A stretch of DNA of 64,000 nt from Lates calcarifer (taxonomy: Eukaryota > Chordata > Actinopteri > Centropomidae), in the NCBI RefSeq assembly GCF_001640805.2, contig NC_066844.1:841006-905005 (forward strand), in the 5' to 3' direction. This document shows positions 34,310 through 48,542 of this stretch, in pieces. A model generated the notes under the pieces. The model did no database searches, was not told the DNA's origin, and saw only the letters and a list, made by a program, of their open reading frames with translations. The number at the start of each line of letters is the position of its first letter. Position 1 is the first letter of the stretch. Position numbers and translations under genes: made by a program.

Positions 34310-37300
34310 AATGCAGGAGCAGGAAACAAAAAGTACAGAAACATAACACACTCATGCATTCTGTAGGTAAACAGACTGTGGTTGTTAATGTTGAGCTCTG
34401 ACCTCTTCACAGAATCACACTGAGAAGTATATGGTATATACAATAAACCTTTATCACCGAGCTGTTGTGATAAACCACATGCTCCCACCAGAGAAGAGGA
34501 TGGTTTGTGGACAGAGACAGAGGACGTGTGGAGGTCAGAGCTGGTGTGTGTTTGAGACTTTGGATCAGGAGAAAGAAAGTGAAAGAAAACACCACAAAAA
34601 CATTAACAGACACATGTTGGCTGTGTGATAGCATGATTCAAATCTGTATCAAACGGTGCTGTTTTCAGTGTAGGCTGCTAGCTTGGAGGTTGTTGTTGTA
34701 GTTTGCTGTTAGTGAAGGACATTTCGAGAACTTATCCCTGCAGCTGACAGATTTCACTTTCTGAGTCTGGGATTGAGAGACTTGATTAGTTCATTATAAT
34801 TGGCAAAACAGAGAGGAAACAAAGAAAGAGCATGTTGTTTCATGACCATGGCTGTGTCACAGAAGTGCAGCGGGTGATATTTCTGTGACAGAGAAACAGA
34901 GCAGCAGAGAGGAAAAAGGCTGAAACAATGATTCAAGTAACAAAGAACTCTGAAGGAGCAGACGAGTCCCTGCTTCACTGTAAAGATCAGTGAGCTCTGG
35001 CCTGCAGATTGAAAAATGCTGTGATTGTCTTAACCTTAGTGAGTCAACCTTGTCAGACCCATCTCCTCTGCTATCGATCTGTGGCTTTAGAGCATTGCCT
35101 CTGGATGCAGTGGGCTCATTACAGCGACACATCAGGGCTTTTTTTCTTTAAGTTTTTCTGTCACTTCTACAACAAGACAGATATTGTGTTTTTTCCTCAC
35201 TGTAGCACCACCACTCCTCCATCCCAGGCTTTTTCCTTTTCTTCTTTTTTGTGAAAAATAAAAGGCCAAGTCCGTCTAACAAAGCCTTTGTAATTCTTTT
35301 TTTTAATGCTTTTGCCAATGAGCCACCATTACTCACACTTACTCACAAAACCAGAAAATGCATCTGTTTTCCTGCACACTCAACACACTGGTGCCATTAA
35401 GCTGGTATTTTATTATCTGGAAGTGAACCAGTGGCAGGATGTGTCTCCTGAAAATGAAAAAGAAAAAAAACTGAAGAATGGACTGGTGCCCACACCCTGT
35501 TCTCTGCTGTGGAAGACCTGCACCGTGACCTGTCTGAGATCACAGGAATGTTTTCAGGGTGATGCTCTTTTGAAGATGTCTCCCTCTTCTTCATCGCCCT
35601 CCCACCAGCAGCTCAGTTCCCTGTCTTTTAATCTTCAGTCATATAATCGCTCTTATTCCTGTCACAGAATGTGCAGGAGTACATGTTTTCTTTTCTGTCC
35701 TTTATACGCAATTTAGCTCATGAGGATTTTTGAACATTTTACATGGCATAGTGTGAAAACACGGATCCCAAAATTAAACCGACTTGGCATCAGCACCACC
35801 ACCTGCCACCTCCTCAGTGTAATTTTCCTCCCCATCAATATTTCTTGAACACATTGATGATGTGCAAGCAGCTCTCTGCAGCAATGCAGAGCTGAGACTC
35901 CTATGATTTAAAGCCTTATTGATTGTCATGAAATGAAAAGCACTCTTAGAAAGAATGGTTCTTAATGACACCAGAGTGAAGATCCCCTGCATACAGTCAA
36001 GACAAGATTATTTCTAGTCAATAGTGCATAGGTTAAAAGTAGAATTCTGTATTTATCTCCAACGTGAAAAGAAACTCAAAGATTTACCAGACAGAAGTTC
36101 CAAATTGAAATGATCAGGAACACAGAGGAGGCTTCAGGCTCGGCCACATTTGTTCATGCACCAGATCCACACTTAGCTTGTCTGTGCATGCTCTTCCTGC
36201 TGGAGGCTCGCTGCTACAGATTAGCTATAGTTAGTTTCATAGTAGTTTCATAGCTGCTCATTCTTTTGATAAGTCTTTCCAGGGCAACAACATATGAAAT
36301 GACAACATGAAAACAATGTCTTCCTATGAAAGGTCTCTGAACCTACAGAAAATTATCAGCTGAATCTGCAGCTTCCTTCTAGAGCCCTGGTTCACGCTCA
36401 CTCTCTCACAGCAGCAGCAGCAGTTTTCATAGAAACGGCTGTAAAAGCCTCTGTGCTCGACCTGCTGAGCAGCAAACAGCAGACAGACTCTGTCAGAGAG
36501 CAGCTGGTGAACAGGGTGAAGGAGGAGGAGACCAAACACAGAGCTGAAAGAGAGGGAGCACTGACATCCATCAACACATGAATCATCATGTGGCTCTGTA
36601 GCTGCTGGATGTGGAAACAAGCAGCTGTTTGATAAGACATCAGCTTTAAAGTGATGATATGTGTGTTGGTGCTGTGTTCACTTCTTGTTTCTGCTGCCAC
36701 CCAGTGACCAAACAAGCTCTTATTGCAAGTTCAACTTTGTATTTTGGAAGGATAATGAAGTGCTGTTTATGAGTTAGTTTCTCACTTCACACATTAAAAA
36801 GATGAGTATTCTGGGTTCAAACTGATCCCTCCACATGATAGACAGACTGCAGTTATACAATGACACATACTGAATAAGATACCTTAACAATATTTCATTC
36901 CTTTTCCCTCTGGCAAATGTATTATCTATGTGGTTTTTCAGTGATGTCTAGGTCTATTTTTGCCTGCTGCTTCCTCTTAATCATACAATGAAGAATGCAC
37001 ATTGCTTTTGGAGAGAGAACCGAGTGCAAGGAATGGAGAAACTGAAAGATTGAGGTAGAAAAGAGAGATGGCATCAAGAGAGATGGAGAGAGAGAGAAAG
37101 AGATTGGTGGCATCGTCAAAGAAGAAGAGAAATGATCTTAGGAACTCCGTCTGATTTTTCGCCTGGAGAAGCACACAAAGCCACCAGTGCAAACACCTGC
37201 AGATTTTTATTTTCCATGCATTTGTTATCAGCCCTGTGTTTTATACTCGGGTCCTATAATGGTGCGGTAAATCACAGCTGACAAGTCAGGAACAGTCGCA

Positions 37301-38185
37301 GGCCCACCACTCCTTAAAAGGAAAGACAAATGATGGTGGAAAAAGGAGTTGAGTTATTAAAAGCTCTGATGCCAGTGTTGAATAAGAGATTGAGAAATAC
37401 TGTTTCTGTAAGTGTCTGAAAATGACTGTGTGGTGTAAATGTGTTAGATGGATTAATACAGTCATGTTCTGCCGTTTGTTTTCATTTGTGCCATTTTCTT
37501 TTCTTGATTCAGTCTAATGCTTGGCACAATGGAGCGTCTGTTTAAAAGTATTATAAATATTTCTACACAGATAGTATCACTGAGAGGCTGGACTAAAGTC
37601 TGGAGGGTTTGTTTTTGGTATGAAAGGCCAAAGTACTGACGTCACATCCAGCCTCGCTGCTGTTTCACCAGCTTCTGTAACTCAGTGCAATCTCTCATTG
37701 AGGATGTCTTTCATCTGCCTGTCTGAAGAGTAAAACTTTGTTCTGGGGTGTTCTCTCCATAAGACAAAGTAGCATCTATAGTAAAGAGCTGCAGCACTTG
37801 CTGTTCGAATTTGAAGCTTTTAGGATTTCTGCAAACTTTAACTACTAATTTGTTTGTATCTAAAAAAAGAAAAAAAAAACCTCCAGGTCAGAGGAAATGT
37901 TTGACCTGGCTCTTCATCCTTAACCATGTCTCCCTTAAAGGTTGAATACAGTAGCTGGCTGTTGAGGTTTTAACCACTGGAAACAAATGTAATGGTAGTG
38001 ACTATAAATCAGACAATAATAATACAGACTAACTGTCAGTCACTTACACTGTCCCTCAAGTGGACACAGACTGACACATTCACTGTGTCCGTTGCTGCTT
38101 AACTCAAAGCTAACGTCTGTACTGTCAGTATGTTGTTATTCAGGGTGAATAACAACAAACACACACATTGTCTGGTGGTGTAAAT

Positions 38186-38335
38186 GATTTTTTTGGGCTG
38201 CAGTAATTGAAATGAGATCAGAGGGAATAAAAATAATGACACGATCCTCTCGGTCACTTTCAATTATGACCTGCTCTCACAGCTTTAATTGAAAATAAAT
38301 ATTAATTGGGTTTTGATCACTTCACTTTTGAAACC
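38186..38335. promoter_or_regulatory. Candidate enhancer-like element (unit B copy)
   Basis: Copy of 11441-11590 with the same array of TAATTG/CAATTA cores. Confidence 0.4.
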
Positions 38336-41179
38336 AAACCGACACTAAAACTTCATCTGTGTTTCACTGTGAATGTGGTTTAACGCAGGATGATCTTGGG
38401 CCAAGTGGGAAACTACGTTTCAGTGATAAATGTATTATTATTATTATTTCTGATCTTTTTTTCTCCTCTAATTGAAGTTGCTGTTTCACTCAGCTCTGGA
38501 CAGGCATTTCCCAGTGTGGTGTACGTGTCAAGTCGTGCACAAACACACATATACACGTAATCTCAACATGACTTCTGTTTTCAGCTCCACACAGTAAATG
38601 ACTCTCTGTACCGCCCTTCCACTTTATTGATTTGACATTCATTACGAAGTCAGATTCTTTCAAGCGCGCCTACACATGGGTTGGAGGTGAAAAAAATAAA
38701 ATAAAGAACTTATTTATTGAGTGTAACATCCACAATCAAGAGGAGCTAAAGTAGCAGTGAAATGAAAAAGGACGTGTCCATCGTGTATTATTTCATATGT
38801 TGCTCATTTTATTTCTTAGCTTCTCTTGTTCCTGTCAGTTTGTGTTAGCGTTCCTCGCTCAGTTCGTCTCCACCAGTGCCGCCCCCTCTCGTGCCTCTAT
38901 CCATCACCTCTGCTGTTGTTCTCCCTCTCTCTCTCCTTCGCTCTCTGTTTTCCTCTTCCCTCTTGTCTAAAAAGGCAAATGAATTCACCCCTACCTTGTG
39001 TGTAAATGTAAATGTGGACACATCCAAAGGTCACTGATTACATCAGTGTCTGCTGGGATCTGGGCCCCTGTCTGTCCTCTATGTGTGTGTGTGTGTGTGT
39101 GTGTGTAGATTTGTTCTGTGCAACACTAAATTTCCATCTTTGGCTCATTTGAATGTGTCTTTAATTATCTGCCCTCAACAGGCTATCAAGAGTGAGAGCG
39201 AGCACCACTGAGAGACAGAGAGAGAGAGAAACAGAGTCTAATTCAGGTTGTATAAGGGACCTGCATTAACGTCTGACTGAACGGCAAAATTCAAATGAAT
39301 GCCAGAGAACTCAATTTGCTTCATTCCTTTCTCTCTGACACCTCAGGCACAATCTAGTTTCAGCTTCCACTGTCAGAATCTCTGCGTGATCCTGAAGAGG
39401 ACTTCAGTGTTTCAGGGGACCAGACCATTCAGATCCTTCATGTTCCTCAGAGTCCTCTTTTGTACCATGACCCAGTATAAAACCACATTTCCTAACCTTC
39501 CACTACAAACCTTAACCCTGACGACAGCTTGACTTCACTGTGATCCAGTTCCAAAAGCTTAACAACTGAAGGTCTAAAATCCTGGGGACTCACTTCTCTC
39601 AGTTTTCAACAGCACAGGTAGAAGGAGAGGTATGTTTACATGAAATATTAATATTTAGTCAAGAAGAAGAAGAGTTATAGTGACAAGCATCACGTGGCAC
39701 AAACAATGTAAAACCGACGCTTGTTGAAGCTTCATGCTGTCTGAAACGTTTCCTCTGCATCTGAAGGCAGCAGCAAACCAAATTAGCAGGTAGAGACGCT
39801 GCTTTGTGTCTGTCACTGAGCCACTGAGCAGAAATTTAGATTTTCTTTCAATGTTATCAATTTTCTACCAGTGGGAGCACACAGCAGCCTCACAAAGGCC
39901 TCACAAGTGCTGTTTCTGATCTGATATATTAGGCCAGACCAATCAGAGGAGGACAGGGAGGGGTTACATCACCACACCACGCAGGACTGTAAGAGAATCT
40001 GTGTGGAAATGAATCACTTTTGAATGACAGCCGTCAGATATGCACATGAGCTCGTCGCTGACATACTGTCACAGTGTAGCTGTCGTGTGACGTCTGCATG
40101 TCGGCCTTTTTCTCTCTCTCTGTTCTTCCTCTACGTTTCATTCCCCAGGGTTCAGCTTTCATTTCCAGTTCTTCACTCATATACTTCTACCCCCTCCCAG
40201 CCTTTTCTGTCTCCTCACTCTGTCTTTTGGTTCGCTTGTCTCTCTCCATGTCCTCCTCTCTCTCTCTCTCTCTCTCTGTATTTCTTTATGTACCTCCTGT
40301 CTACCTCACCCCTCTCTCTCTCTTTTTGAGTGACATATTGGTGTGAAGAGATGTTCCCAGCTAGCTATGCAGTCAAGCCTGACAATGTGACTGTCCTCTA
40401 CTGAGAATGAGAGATGCAGAGAGAGAGAGAGAGATGGGAGGAAAAGTGAAAGGAGACTGAAAAGCGAACAGAAGGAAAAGAGAAAGACATATAAAGATAA
40501 ACAGAAGGAAGAGATTGAAAGAGATGAGCTTGGAGGCTTTGCAGCCATCTCTCTTTACTCACTATGATTGCAGTGGTCACAGTCAATAAACAAGCTCTTT
40601 CTAAAATACCTTTTACCTTCCTGCTTTTACTTGGTGTGCTTTAAGTAATGTAACTTTAAACCAAATCAATAAAACAATATAAGGCAGTTGTAAACAAATC
40701 TTGGGGTCTATAAAAGCCAGTGTTTTCTTTTGAGGTGGTGGTGTTGTGTGTGTGTGTATGTGTGTGTGTGTCAAGCAGCCTTCACTGTATCAGTGTAAAG
40801 TGTCACACTCTGTCGTGTTGCTGAGCTGTGTCTGCTGTGAGCCTTTGCTCTCCACAGTTATGTGTTTGTTTCTAATGATAATATAAAACTTACAGGCTCA
40901 GCTGACCTCACTGTTTATTGTCCCATAAACAATCAAAGCTTTACTTTGGCCTCTTATTATTGAACAATGTGTGTTTATTGCACTGGCCCTCAAACGTTTA
41001 ACTTTGAATGCATCACCTGAGGAAGTCACAACACAGACTGACCGCTGGCAGTTCATCTGCTTACCTCGTTAGAGCAAACTTTGACATATGCTCCCTCACT
41101 AATAAGAGATTTCAGGGGAAAATTGTGCAGAAACAAGAAATTGCTCTCTGCTCACCTCGTTAAATTTCTGAAAGTCACC

Positions 41180-41184
<5 letters not shown>

Positions 41185-41230
<46 letters not shown>
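41185..41230. repeat. (GT)23 microsatellite (unit B)
   Basis: Longer partner of 14474-14499. C/V-rich open frames here are repeat artefacts. Confidence 0.95.
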
Positions 41231-41232
<2 letters not shown>

Positions 41233-41338
41233 TGCCTCTGCTCTAAAACTGCATATACTGTAGTCCAGGGAAGCAATTCAGTCAGGCTGTCTGTTTGCAT
41301 TTTTCACCTTGTAGAACACACATGCTCACTTTCTTTCC

Positions 41339-41371
<33 letters not shown>

Positions 41372-42185
41372 CAGGCAGCTAAAGGTTATAGTATTGGTGG
41401 GTGCTGCTTACTGTCCTCATTTTCTCTGCTGTGTGTAAACTGATTTCACTGCTGCACTGATGGAACATTTAACTTTTTTTAACCTCTTTCAAATGAAGCA
41501 ACAGATTTTTGCTGTTCCTGGAGTTTTTGTCCTGTCTGTGGATGTTGGCCTTTTATTAACCAGAACTATGACGTTTCCCTCATTTTGACTGTACAGGAGC
41601 TGCAGAGCACTGACACTGCAGAAAGGGAGAACATACAGAGTCTGATTTTGCAGTGGTCTGATACTGACTGGATATTGTCCCTTCTCTTCACCTGCATTGT
41701 GAGTAGTGATGATCAGAGGGTCGTTAGCTCAATGAGCCACACCTGGCTCACCCAGTCTGCTCTGCTGTGTGAACTCACCCTCATTCTGCAGCTAAATACT
41801 GATGCTGATCTATGCCAGAATCCAGCTGTCAGTCATTCAAAACGCCTGTTAGAAAGGCATGTAGGAGCAGAGTTTACTGAAGGTCACACTGTTCTTGACC
41901 TTTTCTAGATAAAATAAGCAGTGTCTATCAAGTACATCCTGAAAACACACACAAACTATTGTATTTATTGTGAGAAAGTGCATGAACATGTCCCTGGTGT
42001 ACAAACACAGCAGCTCATCTCAAAGGAACATGGCTGGTGAGCTTATTCACAGACAGTGGAGAACAGGCATTCAGTGAAGTGAAAGCTGTTTATCTCGCTC
42101 TCTGTTCCCTCTGTCACACTTCTCCACAATAATTAGATGGCTGATGAAGGGCCTTCTGTCTCCCTGCAGTGCCATGTCTGACCCT

Positions 42186-42219
<34 letters not shown>

Positions 42220-44588
42220 TCCCAGAGGAGACAAAGATTTATTTGCGCTGACTCTGAGGGTGTCACATCCAGATTCAGATGAATGCTGGTTTGAGCCACA
42301 TGGAGTGAGAATGATCCTCGCTGGTGCAGTTTGCTGCTTAACGACACATTTTCAGTCGACTAACAGGGAAGCTACACAGGAAATGTTGTATGGTAGTGTG
42401 CCTGCATAACCTCGGCTGTCCATCATTCTTATTTTCTCAGCGAAGCTCTTGAATGTAAACTGCAGTGCATTACTGTCTGTGTAAACACCCTGCACAACTG
42501 TGTATAATATTTTCTCCCTCGCTGGAATCAGTACATTTTTCTTTACATTGTCCAGGATCTAGTCATTAACTGACCTTGATTTCATTTAAAGCTGTGTCAG
42601 GGATTTTTAATGAAACACTCAGTCTCCCATTATTTATATTTGATTGACTGTATTTAACCTTATTCAGCTCTACATAATGTCTCTTTTATACTGCACATAT
42701 TATAACACGACCATAATATTCTACTGTACAGACTGGGCTCTTTTCACATCACAGTTACAGTGCAGTTAGAGAGAAGGACTGTGGTTTAACGCAGTCAAAT
42801 TCACTGTATAGTCGTCCTGTCCTTTTGTTTCTGTAGAATCTGATCACAGTCACTCCCAAACTCCTGCACCGCTGATAAATCATTACGTTTCAATCATGTC
42901 ACAGTCAGAAAAAATCATCAGAAACACAGGTTAATGAGAGCAGCCGTCTGTGAGAGCAGCTGCATTTACATTTGACGACAAAGTGTTGACATATTCAAGT
43001 AAAGGCACAAAGCCTCTGTCACCACAGCTACATGAGCTGCATGTTTTTGTGCTCGCTCTAAACTACATTACTAATGTGCCTGTGGAATAACAGATGGTCC
43101 CCTTCTGAAATGTTTCTGGTGGACACTGAAACCACAGAGGAGCTCTGGCTCAGCCTGCGTGCAGCTGGAATATGATGCAGCCAGATTTCCCACTGACAAG
43201 AAGCGCAGTGTTCAGGGAATTGGAAATTCCGAACTTGGAGAAAAGTGAAAGAGATTTCCTCATAATGTAATCTGCAACACTGACAACAGTCAGCCTCAGA
43301 TGTTTCTTAATGAACCTCTGAGGCTTAAAATACTTTAGTCTGAACTGCATTCAACTTCTTTGTTCTGTGTGAGCTGAAGATGAAAATCTTCCAGTGTCTC
43401 ACAGTCCACAGCCGATGTTAAAGTCTGCTGGAATATACAGAAGGCAGATGTAGCTCTATGAGTTGGTGTCCACATACACTGAGAAACTGAGTGCAGAACT
43501 GAGCATAGAACACTGAGTGGGACACAGCAGCTCTAAGCAGTACGAGTGGTGATGGATGCCTGAACTGCTGATTCTGCTGTTCACTCCTGAAGCATCAGGT
43601 AATGACCATCAAACGATGCATGTCAGGTGTTAACATCCTCTACAGTTAAGCAGGAGACATGAGAGCAGAGGAAAAAAAGGAAAACAGGAATGTTTTACTC
43701 GGAGAAATCACATTTGGATTCCCTGTAGCTCCGATGTTCACTCTGATTGTTAATACATCTGAACTGCTGACTGAGCCGTTTTAAACCAGCGGGGTTAAGC
43801 CTCCCTTTGGCCTAGTCATGTTAAGATTGGAGGTGAAGTTGTAAATTATTGAGTGAGATGTTGCGGGCTAAAGTGTAAGTGCAGTGTCAGCGTACTGCAG
43901 GTGTAGTCTGTGATCAGTGCTGAATGGGTAAAGAAGCAGTGGAAGTAGCTCACTTACATTACTGATAGGAAGGATGTACGTGTTAAACACAGACGTGGAG
44001 GACACACCTGCTCCGAGCCAGAAACTCTTTTTTACATTATGCAACTCAGGTTTTTCTGCGCGGACGTTCACCTTAGTAGAACACACATGCAGAGCTGCAG
44101 TGCATCCTGTGCATCAGCAAACTGGATCAAAAGAAGCGGCTCATAAATTGATATGTGCTTTCAAGTTTCCCGTGAAACTTTATCCCCTTGATGTCTACTG
44201 ATGTGTAGCACATCAACAAGACTCACATCTGGTGAGCGGAGTAAAAAAAAAGAAAGAAAGAAAGTGAATGTTTTGGAGAGATAACCTTCGCTGTGCTCAT
44301 TTCCTCAAGTTTCAGTAAGTTTCCATTAGTCCCCATCAAACCAAATCCATTACATCCACTGGGCTTGTTTTTGAGTCTGTCATTACTGTAAAATAGTGAC
44401 GCTACATTAGAGCTCTCTAAGCTTTTTCTCTCCCTCGTCATTAACATCATGGAAGCCAATTGATATGCTTGCATGGTTGTAATCCTCCCAACTCTGGTCG
44501 TCTCTTCGGAGAATTCTCCAGAAAAACAAATTAAAACTTGAGGTCTGACTGCACGCGGGTGGAAAATCGGGTGATAATGCTGCAGTAT

Positions 44589-45230
44589 TTGCTTTCTTTC
44601 CTCTCTGTCTCTCTCTTTACTTTTTTACCCATCATCCCCTGCAGGTCTGTCTCTATCTTCATCCATCCATCTTCTCCCTCGCTCATCTTTCACTCTGTTT
44701 CACCTCCCTCTTTCCTTCCTCTCTCCTCTCCTCTTAAAACCTCCACTCGACATATTTCTCCTTTTCTTTACTTTCATTCCTCACATCATTTACATCCGTC
44801 CTTTTCTCTGTGTCTCATTGTGTCCGTCCTCATTCAGTTTCACTCTCATCAATCACTGTCTCTCCACTTACATCTTTCCATTCCTTTCCTCCTCCTGTGC
44901 TTTCTTCCTGCCTCTGTTCATCCTCCTTCTCCTCATCTTCACCTTCTTTTCCTCTGTCTGCCTTTGTGTTTATCTTCCTCTTGTCTTCAACCTCATTTCT
45001 TCTCATGCCTCACTTCTTCCTAATGTCCTTGCCTGTCTTGCCTTCACTCTCTAACCCTCCCCCCTCTGTTCTCTCCCTTCTCCTCTCTCCCTGTGCCATC
45101 ATTCTCTCCTGTGTTTTTCCTCCTCTTCCTATCTGGTATTCTCCACGGCTATCCTTTATCTCTTCATGTCTTCCTTACCTCTCTACCTCACTGACTGCTT
45201 CCCTCCAACCTCCAACTCTTTCCAAGAAAG
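44589..45230 (+). repeat. Polypyrimidine (CT-rich) tract (unit B)
   Basis: Copy of 17861-18494 with a few substitutions. A one-base change in a C run and other small indels join frames into a 266-codon artefact at 44810-45610. Confidence 0.9.
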
Positions 45231-46362
45231 AGAAAGATGGTATCACGCAGGGATCACTGCAATCCAATTCTGACCCCCCCCCCCCATCAGCTGTGGAGAC
45301 AGAGAGAGTGAGAGGGGCTGAAAGACAAACAGTGGGAAAGAGACATGGAGACGAGAAGTCTTCTGAGGGAGAGATAATCTCTACTCCTTGTACAGTATAT
45401 CCTCCTCAGTCAATAAGCTCTCGCTCCCCTTTCTCTCTTTCCACTGGAGAGAAAGCTTTGCAGCCACCACCTCTCTCTCTCCTCCTCCTCCCACCCTCCA
45501 CCCTCCATCGTTCACATTTATCTTTTCCTCTCCCCCTCCCTCCCTCTCTCTCTGTCCTGAGCCAGGTTTTGGTATTCCAGGCACGCTGCATTCAGCAGGT
45601 GGAGCAATAGCTTTGCTGCTGCCACCTCTCGCCCCTTCTCTCCCAGACAGCCATCGATTTCCTATTGATGTGGCAGCAAGAGAGGAGGGAGGTGGGGGAT
45701 GGGGAGGGAGTTGGGGTGGTGGGTGTGTGTGGAGGGGGGGGGGTACTGCAGGTAGGTGGGGGGCAGGTGAATGAAAGTTACATCAGCAAATGAACATTTG
45801 TGTTTCAGTCCTCATCAGGTCTTTGTTCTTATTATGTTCATTGTTTTTATTCTCTGACTCTCATCAACAGTAAAATGATGAAAAGTATTTGGACACGTCT
45901 TTTTTCCTCATAGTGTGTATAGCTGTAAGAAGAGGAGACGCAAAACAACAAGCACACAAACACATGTGTATGCACACACTGTGCCAACAGATATGTGTGA
46001 GCAGCTCAGGGTGAATGTGTGCAGAGCTGGAGATGCCCTTTGTAAAACCTCTTCTGGAGAGACATCTGTCTCCATTTGGAGGATCAATACGTGAAACTCC
46101 TCTCCACAGAACTAAAAATGGATGATAAATGGATCGTTTGAGACTCAAGCTCAAACAGCTTCTGACAAAAAGATCAGGGCTCCATTTCCCACAGAATCTG
46201 AGGCTAAAATGATCAGAAAATCCATCACATGGATGGTCCTGAGACTGAGAGGTGTTTCCCAAAATATCAAACTGTAACATGCTCTTAGAAATGATTGGAG
46301 CTCACTGCAGGTGAAGAGCATCTTCACTGGCTCCAGAACATTCAGCAGGAACCAAAACCTCC

Positions 46363-46550
46363 ACCTTCCACTACCATTCATGTTGTTTTTGTTCATTTTG
46401 AAGTCATTCATCACGACGATCACGTCTTCTGGTGCTCTCTGTCATCCTCTCACCTGAGACCGTCCTCTCTTCTTGATGGACTGTTTTTAGCTTTCATATC
46501 TTAGTGTGTGTGTTGTCTCTCACAGTCTTATAAACAGCAGGGCGACGGTG
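46363..46550. other. 188-bp block present only in unit B
   Basis: Unit A reads AACCTCC|AGCTGAAC. Unit B holds 188 bp between the same two flanks. No target-site duplication, terminal inverted repeats or poly-A tail is visible, so a deletion in A is as likely as an insertion in B. On the minus strand the block includes CTCAG|GTGAGAG, a donor-like site, but no exon can be argued. Confidence 0.9.
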
Positions 46551-47606
46551 AGCTGAACATAAATGAAAGATACAGGAGCTGTCAGTGTTTCAGTTTAGGT
46601 TTAATATGTGTGTGTTAACAGTAACATCTGCCTCCAGCAGCACATGCATCAATCACAGTTTACGTTCCTAAAGCTGCACACTTAGTGATTCCTTTCTGTA
46701 TTTGTTCCCATCATCCCTCTGTGTTGGCGTTAGCATGTTTTCCTCAAAACATTTTTCACTTCCTCCACATTCACACTGAGCTGATTAAAAAACTTGATGG
46801 TAGCAGATCTTAACTTCTCTTCCTTCTGTCCTCACTGATGATCAGGTGTCTTTATTTCAGTATTTCACCGGTCGGGCTCTGAGCGGTTTGTAATACACAG
46901 TATAATTACACACTCATGCACTCACGTGTGTGACCACACTTTGGAGGCTGATGTACAGATGACGCAGTCGTGTTATAGTTTGATTGTTCTGTACGTACCG
47001 AGAGACTGCACAGCGACGGGGAATAAAGAGTGGAGAGATCCAATGCTTACAGATCTATTACCATATCTGAGAGGCTCTTCAATCATATCAAACATTTTAA
47101 TGGTATTTTACACTGATGTCTCCCAAATGACTTCACACAGGCTGAGAAAAATACAGAAAACATTAAGAATCTGATCATAAAACCATGATAGAGGCAGAGA
47201 ACAAAGCAGAAAACATTCAACTACAGCAGAGAACAGAAAACAGCACTAAAACTACTTACAGAGCACTTCTTGTTTTGCTGTTGGCACCCTGCTGAGTCTA
47301 TAATGAAGTCTGATTGCTGATATTGACTGGCATGCTATAGGACAGTGTGTGCTCTTTTTGAAGCTGCTGCCTGCTCCTCTCTTATGGCTCATCTTTGTTT
47401 CATATTTTTTGTAACTTTAAACTCTGGATACATCTCTTCTGTAATGTTATTAAGACTTAAAAATACATTTCAGGAAAAACACAGAACATCTGGGTCTGAA
47501 AAGTAAATATATAAAAAATTCAGTTGAAGTCAGGATTTTAAACAACACCATCTGCACATTAACACTTTGTAGTTTAAAGCAACAAAATGTAATGTCACTG
47601 AGCAGC

Positions 47607-47621
47607 AGCGCCCTCTGCAGC
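47607..47621 (-). promoter_or_regulatory. CTCF-like site (unit B)
   Basis: Identical to the site at 20694-20708, although flanking bases differ (for example AATGTCACTG here, AACGTCACTG in A). Confidence 0.4.
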
Positions 47622-47758
47622 CACCAGGGGTAATTAAGGGATAACACCGGCGACGACCGCTGGTTTTTAATGACTTCCTCTTTTTAACTGATCTACAGTT
47701 CAGTGTTCCTCTGAACTCTCTGGTCTGATTCCAGCTGTTTAAGCTGCTGACTCTCACT

Positions 47759-47865
47759 ACAAAAGTAACAAAGTACATTTACTTCCTAAAGAACTGTACT
47801 TGTACTTGAAGTATGTGTACTTTGTGTGTACTTGAGTGTTTCCAGTTTATGCTACTTCTTCTCTT
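47759..47865. repeat. Fragment of dispersed percomorph repeat, unit B
   Basis: Copy of 20846-20955. Confidence 0.6.
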
Positions 47866-48153
47866 CAGATTCAGTGTTAATAATGTGTCGGCTGCCTCTA
47901 GGATTTTAGCCATGAGCACATTAACACAGGTGCTGGGTGTTAGGCAACCACAGAGAAATTCCACGTGTGTGACTTACATCAGTGCTTAAACATCCTGTCA
48001 GGTGGAGTGACCCTCTCATCATGTTTTCCCTGTCTGTGATTATTTCCACTGCTGAGGATGTTTTCTCACACAGACGCTCTGCATGAGGTCACACTTGGCT
48101 CCGTGGTTCAAACCTGCTGCTGTCAATCAAGTTTCACTCCTCCTCTGCCAGGG

Positions 48154-48191
<38 letters not shown>

Positions 48192-48453
48192 TGCCACAGC
48201 TGTTGTGTCTTGTCTGAGGTTGTCAAGACTCTAAACACACACAGAAGTGGACACTCACTGAGTTCAATATTTAGTCTCAGAGGTGATTTGTGTATATTGT
48301 GTATATTTTTGTGTTACTGCCCACACACACACACACATACACAGTCACACACCACTGTGCACTGACACATGTCTCACACATTCCTCTCACAGTAATATTA
48401 CACCAAGAGGGACAGCAGGGGGAAGCACAAGCTTCCTGTTTCAGCTCCGTATC

Positions 48454-48476
48454 TGTGTGTGTGTATGTGTGTGTGT

Positions 48477-48540
<64 letters not shown>
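48454..48540. repeat. Expanded interrupted (GT)n (unit B)
   Basis: 87 bp of GT with two GTAT interruptions. C/V- and T/H-rich frames on both strands are artefacts. Confidence 0.95.

Positions 48541-48542
<2 letters not shown>

Noticed and set aside
44810..45610. 266-codon open frame in unit B
   Set aside because: S/L/P-rich product of the polypyrimidine tract; the same region of unit A is split into several frames by small indels.
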